DNA of 64,000 nucleotides. It comes from Druceiella hillmani (taxonomy: Eukaryota; Arthropoda; Insecta; Lepidoptera; Hepialidae). This document shows, in pieces, positions 58,801 through 64,000 of this stretch (position 1 is its first letter; every line of letters begins with the position of its first letter). Made by a program: the position numbers and the translations under genes. Below the pieces are notes generated by a model. That model searched no databases, was not told where the DNA came from, and saw only the letters and a program-made list of their open reading frames with translations. The DNA lies in NCBI GenBank assembly GCA_039881145.1, contig JAYKKI010000008.1, positions 28,502,501-28,566,500 of the forward strand, in the 5' to 3' direction.

Positions 58801-61800
58801 ATACGTATAACATTGGTCACAGGTTATTAATTAAAATTGTTTTCACAATTATTTTATTCAATCATTAAATTATTGTAATTTAAATAGTTTTTTTTTACAT
58901 AGAAAATTGTAAGAACATATAATGTATGTTAATTATAGACCTACAATTTTCAAGTGATTTTTTAACAAATTTTTCACACTTACTCTATTCTCCAGCAACA
59001 AATCGTAAGATCATCACCCCCGTAAAAATGAGTAACTCAGTGGATACAAAGCTAGTTTTTAAATACACTCTTGATCAAGTTTTGCCATATATGAATTTTG
59101 TAATCAGTTGTACTTTACCTAAATGCCACTTTTGGTTTTCCTAAAATGACAGGGCAGTTATATTCTCGTTCCATTCTTTGCGCATAAATTTCCAAATGTA
59201 ATTCACCCATACCAGATACAATTGTCTCTTTATTGTCACTATCAAATCTGAACTGAAATGTCGGATCTTCTTTTGTGAATCTGAAATGCCACAAATTAGT
59301 TTTTTTAAATTTTATTACCAATAAATGCAGTACATTAGATTCAATGTTTTCTCGAAATATCAATATGCATAATGTCATCATATATCACACAGCGAGGAAC
59401 AAGTGAACAATTTATTTACAGTCGGCAAATGTACTCTATATATTACTTAAATGGCAAATGTTATAAATATTCATTTTAAAAGAACACGTAACATCTTCTG
59501 ACTTTATCACATTGGATTATCAGAAGTAATGGTGAATTTTTTCTGTTTTTTAAATTCATCTATTTGATCAATCAAAGATATATTTGCCGTTTTATTTTTA
59601 TAACCTTTTCCCACATTTCAGTGAGCTTCATAACTCATTCATAGAAGAATCTGTCTTTATAAGAAAAAAAATGAATGAGATGTTGATTTATCCTGATCTG
59701 GCACACTGAGAGCATAGCATTCCTCTGATGAATGCCCGCTTCCAGAGGTGAAATTCATGTCACGTCATCACCAAGTTGGTATGTTGAAACTAAGACTGTT
59801 TATGGGCCATATTGTTGTAAACAATCTATTTCTCATCGCTAGTTATTGATCGCTTCAAAAAAGGGTGGTTTTTCTCATATTTAATGAGCATATTGCTGAT
59901 GTTTATACATGCTGATTTCGCGCCTTGATTTGTCATCATTAACTTCAGTGAGCCTTCCTGATAGACGAGTACCATTAAGATCAAAATTACAAATGAAAGT
60001 TTTGTGAAACATTGTCAGCACTGATGTTCTTATAGAGCATGGTCACAATAAACTTTATGCAAATTTGCAAAAGTTTTATGCATATACCTCCCTTTATAAA
60101 AATAAGATTAAAATATGGTGAATATGCACAGTTTGGTTTCCACCTTACCTATATATTAAAAACTTCAAAACTCTACCAAATCACTAAACAATTTTTTTTA
60201 TAAAGAAGGTCAATTGTTAATTGATATTCAATAACATAGATGCAAATAATTCTAGCCCTCGAAAACAAAGTAGCGCTGTATGTTGCCAAAAGGTATTATG
60301 ACTTTCCGATAATGTGATAAAAAAGTTACTTTATAATCTTGTTAAGACCTTTTAGAAGATTGAAAATAAAACTTAAATAGGAAGATGGAGGTGATATCAG
60401 TTCTCCCTAATTTAATGTCTTTGAATTAGATTTTCTTGTGCGAATAAAATGTTAATATCACAAACCTGGCAACGGCTTTTGAAAAATTATCTCTGTCCTT
60501 GGAATTTGCTGGTTTTATGGCCATTGATACAACTGGGTCTGGCACATGAATAGATTCCAGAGAGAGCTCCAATTTTCCATCATTAACAAATGTGTCACCA
60601 CTTGCGCAGTCTACGCCAAATAAGGCAAATATATCACCGGCTAGTACCTCTGGTACTTCTTCCATGTTATTTGAATGAAGTCGAACCAATCTCGATATTT
60701 TTACCTTAACAATGAGAAAATGTTAATTTAAAGACACATTTTTTTCTTTCACTATATTAATTATAATTATAGCTTTAGTAAACTGTTTTCACAAAAGTTT
60801 TTTATCACATTTGAGAAAATTATTTTCTCTTAAGTTTATTCTTTTTAGTGACGACACTTGTCTAAGACAGAATGTATTCATGAAAGTTGAATAGTACCCT
60901 ATGAAAAACCATAATGTTTCATTTATATATGTCTAATAAGCCCTTCTGGAAAGAAATTTTTTTTAAACCAGCACAAGAGCTTGCTAAAATAAATTTTAAA
61001 TACAAAGTTCTTTAAAAAAAAAGAACAAAAGTTTTTTAATACCAGTTCTACTCGTATGTTCCTTTGACAGTTTTTGGTTCCATCATGTCCAAACGTTTGG
61101 TTCCAAACGTCAACATGAAATCTTTCATAGGTTTTAACAAATATTGTGTTTTAGTGATTATAGCAATTTTATAACTCAACATCAAGAATTTTTACTGCAT
61201 TGAATCAGTCTGCTTTTTCAATTTTGTAAAAGTTGGTAAATTATCAAATAAAGTTTTCCTAAAGTCAACATGTTTTTTAAAAACTATTAACAGCTAAGTT
61301 TGTGAATTGCTTGGTTTCATGAGAGTAAGAGGATGGGGTGGGAATCGCCACCTTCTAAAGATTTGTTACTAGGGGTAGAATTCGAGGGATATTATTTGAA
61401 TATTATTGTAGGATATTATTGTAGGGCTCTGTAAAGATTATACTGACATTGAGTTATGTAAAGGTATATAATTATGGGATTTATAAAACAGAAGACTGTC
61501 CACAAAGATTACAAATATTTGACCGTTTCATGTTGCAATTTAGTGCTAGAATTGAAGAAAATATAAATAATGAGGAAAAAACTAAATTATACCATAGTTA
61601 ATTATTATGTTATACCTAAACGTATGTTTGTCACAAACGAACCAAGAAAGTGAAACTTGTAGAGTCAAATATTAAAGTGGAAACCCACATTGGTTAGGAT
61701 AAAAAATCATATACAATATTATTGCAAAATTGCAGAATTTCAGTCAAGTGACAGATACTATATTTATTCTCTAATGGTTTTATTAAGGTATAGTACATTC

Positions 61801-62891
61801 AAGTATAAATTAGTATAATATGGACAGGAATCCACATCAAATTGTTAAATTTGCTCTTTTGGTATTAATAGTTACAATGTGGATTTTGAATAATTATTTT
61901 TGAAAAATTAATAACAGAATGTTATGAAATTGTTCGGTTCATTCCAAAATAAAGTTAGGGGTAACAATTTAGAATTCAGAATTGCCAAATATTAGCCATC
62001 ATACAAATATAGGTAACCTTTTATTAAAACTTGTATTTGATGACTTGCCGACAATGACTTTATTTCATAATTTAGCAATTGGAAAGAGAAATCATCCCCA
62101 AAGTATACTTACAAAGTCATCTCGCCCTTCTGGATAACCCTAGAAATAAAATTTCCTTATTGGTAGATTTAAAACCTGTCGCCTGCGGCCTTGGGGTTAC
62201 GTTCTGAAAGCTTATTCACCCTTCTTAAAAACATACCTCCGCCTTTTATGAAAAATCTTTTAATATCCGAGTAACAACATTTTTAAATTACTGGATCTTG
62301 ACACTAGGAAAATAGCCTCGAAAATGTCTTCAGGGATGGACTGACAAAGTCGTAACTCTACTTTTCAGTCTTTTTTTGTTCAGTTTCTTTGAATGTTCTT
62401 ATGAAAAATAAGTGGTTACAATTTCATAATTATACAAATTCAAGTAACGAAAATACCCGTCTCATTTGAAAGGTCAAATACATTTATTACATAATGTAAA
62501 TTGATTATACATACCTTCCTTCCAGTTCTGGTATTATGTATATATTCGCCTTTTTTCAACTGTCCCTGGTAACATCGTAAATATGTCAACTGTCCAAATT
62601 TACCCACTTCCAATTTAAATGCAAGACCAACAAAAGGATTGGAGCCATCCCGTTTAGAACTCAGTACTATAGAGTTACCCTCGCCTGTTTTTTGTCCCAA
62701 AATAGCTATATTTTCAACTTCGCCCGGATTCGGTAGGTAATCAAGTACAGCATCGAGTAAAGGTTGAACTCCCTTATTCTTCAATGCTGTACCCATTAGA
62801 ACTGGCGTGAATGCTCTCTTTAAACAGGAGCGGCGTACTGCAGCCTTAATTTCTGCAACTGTAGGAGTTCGCTCTTCGAGGAATATTTCAC
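55689..62891 (-). CDS. GFM1: Mitochondrial elongation factor G1, partial gene (7 exons)
   Basis: GFM1 is the mitochondrial translocase: a GTPase that moves tRNA and mRNA through the ribosome after each peptide bond. In the window, coding exons lie at 62515-62891, 60466-60704, 59119-59280, 58541-58659, 57921-58133, 56362-56563 and 55689-55836. All have GT-AG boundaries and the reading phase is continuous, giving about 485 residues of a family protein usually about 750 long. They cover the end of the GTPase domain and domains II to V. The P-loop and switch regions lie beyond the right edge. Introns are 525, 1357, 407, 459, 1185 and 1810 bp, and the upstream one exceeds 1.1 kb. The first listed intron (55837-56361) holds a hairpin element. 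No frameshift or stop interrupts the exons, so the gene appears functional. Confidence 0.95.
55873..56138 (+). mobile_element. Hairpin retroposon-like element, copy B, in a GFM1 intron
   Basis: A 47-bp tail (55873-55919) is followed by a 219-bp near-perfect palindrome (55920-56138) with arms of about 105 bp and almost no loop. The arms include CCACGACCTAGGTTTCGTTG and ACATCTTCAGGTGG, inverted on the other side. The direct repeat AAATTCAACAT flanks it exactly (55862-55872 and 56139-56149), an 11-bp target duplication. Two mirror-image 68-codon frames on opposite strands are by-products of the palindrome. It is the same family as 48404-48688. Confidence 0.85.
56362..56563 (-). CDS. GFM1: GFM1 exon: domain V
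   Basis: Encodes [20 protein letters not shown], then [10 protein letters not shown] and [14 protein letters not shown], the EF-G C-terminal domain V. Acceptor TATACACAG, donor TTGAG|GTAGGT. Confidence 0.95.
56564..57920. other. GFM1 intron
   Basis: AT-rich intron of 1357 bp. The 94-codon minus-strand frame at 57245-57529 has no EF-G similarity and lies outside the exons. Nothing else recognised. Confidence 0.6.
57921..58133 (-). CDS. GFM1: GFM1 exon: domain IV
   Basis: Encodes [20 protein letters not shown] then [23 protein letters not shown] and AAQGAVKD. Acceptor CTTTTTATAG, donor GACG|GTATAC. Confidence 0.95.
58541..58659 (-). CDS. GFM1: GFM1 exon: start of domain IV
   Basis: Short 119-base exon encoding [20 protein letters not shown] then [21 protein letters not shown] is the conserved domain IV start of EF-G. 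Acceptor TTTTTTTATAG, donor AATACAG|GTAATC. Confidence 0.93.
59119..59280 (-). CDS. GFM1: GFM1 exon: domain III
   Basis: Carries the family signature [19 protein letters not shown] followed by GKPKVAF. Acceptor GGCATTTCAG, donor TTTAG|GTAAAG. Both junctions split an arginine codon. Confidence 0.95.
59281..60465. other. GFM1 intron
   Basis: 1185-bp AT-rich intron with no repeat or nested gene recognised. Confidence 0.6.
60466..60704 (-). CDS. GFM1: GFM1 exon: domain II to domain III
   Basis: Begins [20 protein letters not shown], then [18 protein letters not shown] and [14 protein letters not shown]. Acceptor CATTGTTAAG, donor GCCAG|GTTTGTG. The true exon starts before the internal methionine codons. 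Confidence 0.95.
60705..62514. other. GFM1 intron
   Basis: 1810-bp AT-rich intron, the largest complete one here. No feature recognised. Confidence 0.6.
62515..62891 (-). CDS. GFM1: GFM1 exon: end of G domain and start of domain II
   Basis: Starts after CATTTTTAG and ends AGGAAG|GTATGT. Contains [30 protein letters not shown] (the end of the GTPase domain) and [20 protein letters not shown] (EF-G domain II). The first two bases complete a codon from the exon beyond the window. Exon end is at a codon boundary. Confidence 0.95.
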
Positions 62892-64000
62892 CTAAAAATG
62901 ATAAAAACATTTTTAATAATAGTGATATAAAATATTTCTAATAGATATGTTAAAATTTTAAGAGAACTGTAGACACTCGAGTCTAAATACTATGAAATTG
63001 ATATCTTTATGGGACAATAAGCACAGATCATATATTCTCATAAATTGTATTATGCATAAAATATTAATAAGTAATTATTTTAGCAATATCTTGGACACAT
63101 ATTGTAAATCGAAAGTGTTTGATGTTTTTTTTAAATTGAACGGTTCCCCATAAAACACTGTAACCATTAAAAAAAAGTTGAACTTAGTTTGTGGCGAAAT
63201 AATGTTTCAGGGCAAGTAATGGAACAATTTGTTTGTAAAAAAAATAATTGTCTATAGTCATCAAACATTACTCTGAACCTTGACATTTAATGAAAAAACG
63301 AGTGGCGAACGAAAAGGAGAATTAACTTTTGAAGAGTGGCAAGACATTAAAAAATAAACATTTAAGGAAAGGTGTGAAGTCTTATTTATTTATTTTATTT
63401 ATCTCTTTATTTTGAATTTTTTGCTACAAGAGCAATCTCTTTCAGCCAACCATAATGCTTAATTATGTGTATTTATTAATGCAAGTTATTAGGAATATTC
63501 ATAAATCTACTCTATTATAATGTTTACAAATCGATTAATAAAAAGCAATAAAAAGGAATAAAAATAAACAAGTGGAAAAACAAGACTAAATGACAAATAA
63601 AAAATAATAGTTTAATTATTAAGTACAAATCTTGACATGGCATGGTTAAGAAAAAGGGAATAAAATGGCATTTAGGGAGGGCGGGACTAAGGGATTAAGA
63701 CAGGCAGGATTTTTCGGATGACCTTTGGAAATATTTATAGAGGATAAGACGAAAAAGTCAATATTTGCCAGCTGAGCATCGTAACTTTTATGAAGCATTA
63801 ACTTGTACTGATTAGTGTTTGAAAAACATCTAAATATATTATTTCTAAAAGGTGTTTTTTGGTCGAGCGGCTCGATCTCTTTAACTACTGCACCATAAAA
63901 AATAAAAAAAATACCCACTTAAAGCTTATGTTTTCTACTTTGGGCGAAAAATATAAAAAAATTGGAAAAAAATCTTTTTGTTAATAAAAAAATTAATTTT
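62892..64000. other. GFM1 intron, continues beyond the window
   Basis: No upstream EF-G exon is visible. Sequence from 63360 includes TTGCTACAAGAGCAAT, shared exactly with 46734, and phrases like CTCTTTCAGCCAACC that look like a lepidopteran LINE tail. A 90-codon minus-strand frame at 63646-63918 is unassigned and probably part of the same repeat. Confidence 0.45.

Noticed and set aside
62440..62910. 156-codon frame taken as a whole protein starting at an internal methionine
   Set aside because: It is a GFM1 exon with intron read-through at both ends; the real exon is 62515-62891.
1..64000. tRNA, rRNA or CRISPR features
   Set aside because: No cloverleaf with a GTTCGA-type T-loop in the right spacing, no rRNA core sequence and no spacer-separated short repeats were seen. 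The tandem arrays have no variable spacers.

Overview
This is a 64 kb AT-rich piece of animal nuclear genome, almost certainly from an insect and most likely a moth or butterfly. The protein-coding exons are insect-like and split by GT-AG introns. The dispersed repeats include a family ending in ACGGAACCCTAAAA, which I recognise as common in Lepidoptera. The species cannot be named from the sequence. No bacterial, organellar or viral genome segment is visible.

Layout. (1) 1-8.2 kb: a palindromic CA/TA/TG microsatellite, copies of a dispersed repeat family (called R1 here), an intact intronless gene for a PKA-type protein kinase catalytic subunit (3133-4224, + strand), a seven-copy 192-bp satellite array (5305-6608) and a dead Tc1-like transposon with a TA target duplication (6945-8144). 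(2) 8.2-53 kb: a gene-poor region in which I found no convincing host exons. It holds many unrelated tandem arrays (units of 36, 62, 109, 118, 126 and 140 bp), an element with 335-bp inverted arms, a 631-bp piggyBac-like deletion derivative that keeps a scrap of transposase, several near-perfect hairpins and scattered CpG-rich islands. (3) 53-64 kb: the first coding exon of Lrch (leucine-rich repeat and calponin-homology protein, - strand), a set of plus-strand coding-like segments I cannot name, and seven exons encoding the last two-thirds of mitochondrial elongation factor G1 (GFM1, - strand, N-terminal exons beyond the right edge).

Lrch reads leftwards and only its first coding exon was found. 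Most or all of the left 49 kb is therefore probably Lrch intron 1, which would place the kinase gene inside that intron on the opposite strand. GFM1 lies upstream of Lrch in the same orientation. No functional link between the genes is implied.

Most notable: the nested kinase retrogene with all catalytic residues kept; a pair of hairpin elements (48.4 kb and 55.9 kb) flanked by direct repeats of different length (16 and 11 bp), which suggests retroposition of a self-complementary RNA rather than an ordinary MITE; a dimeric higher-order structure in the 118-bp array; and the unusual number of independent tandem arrays.
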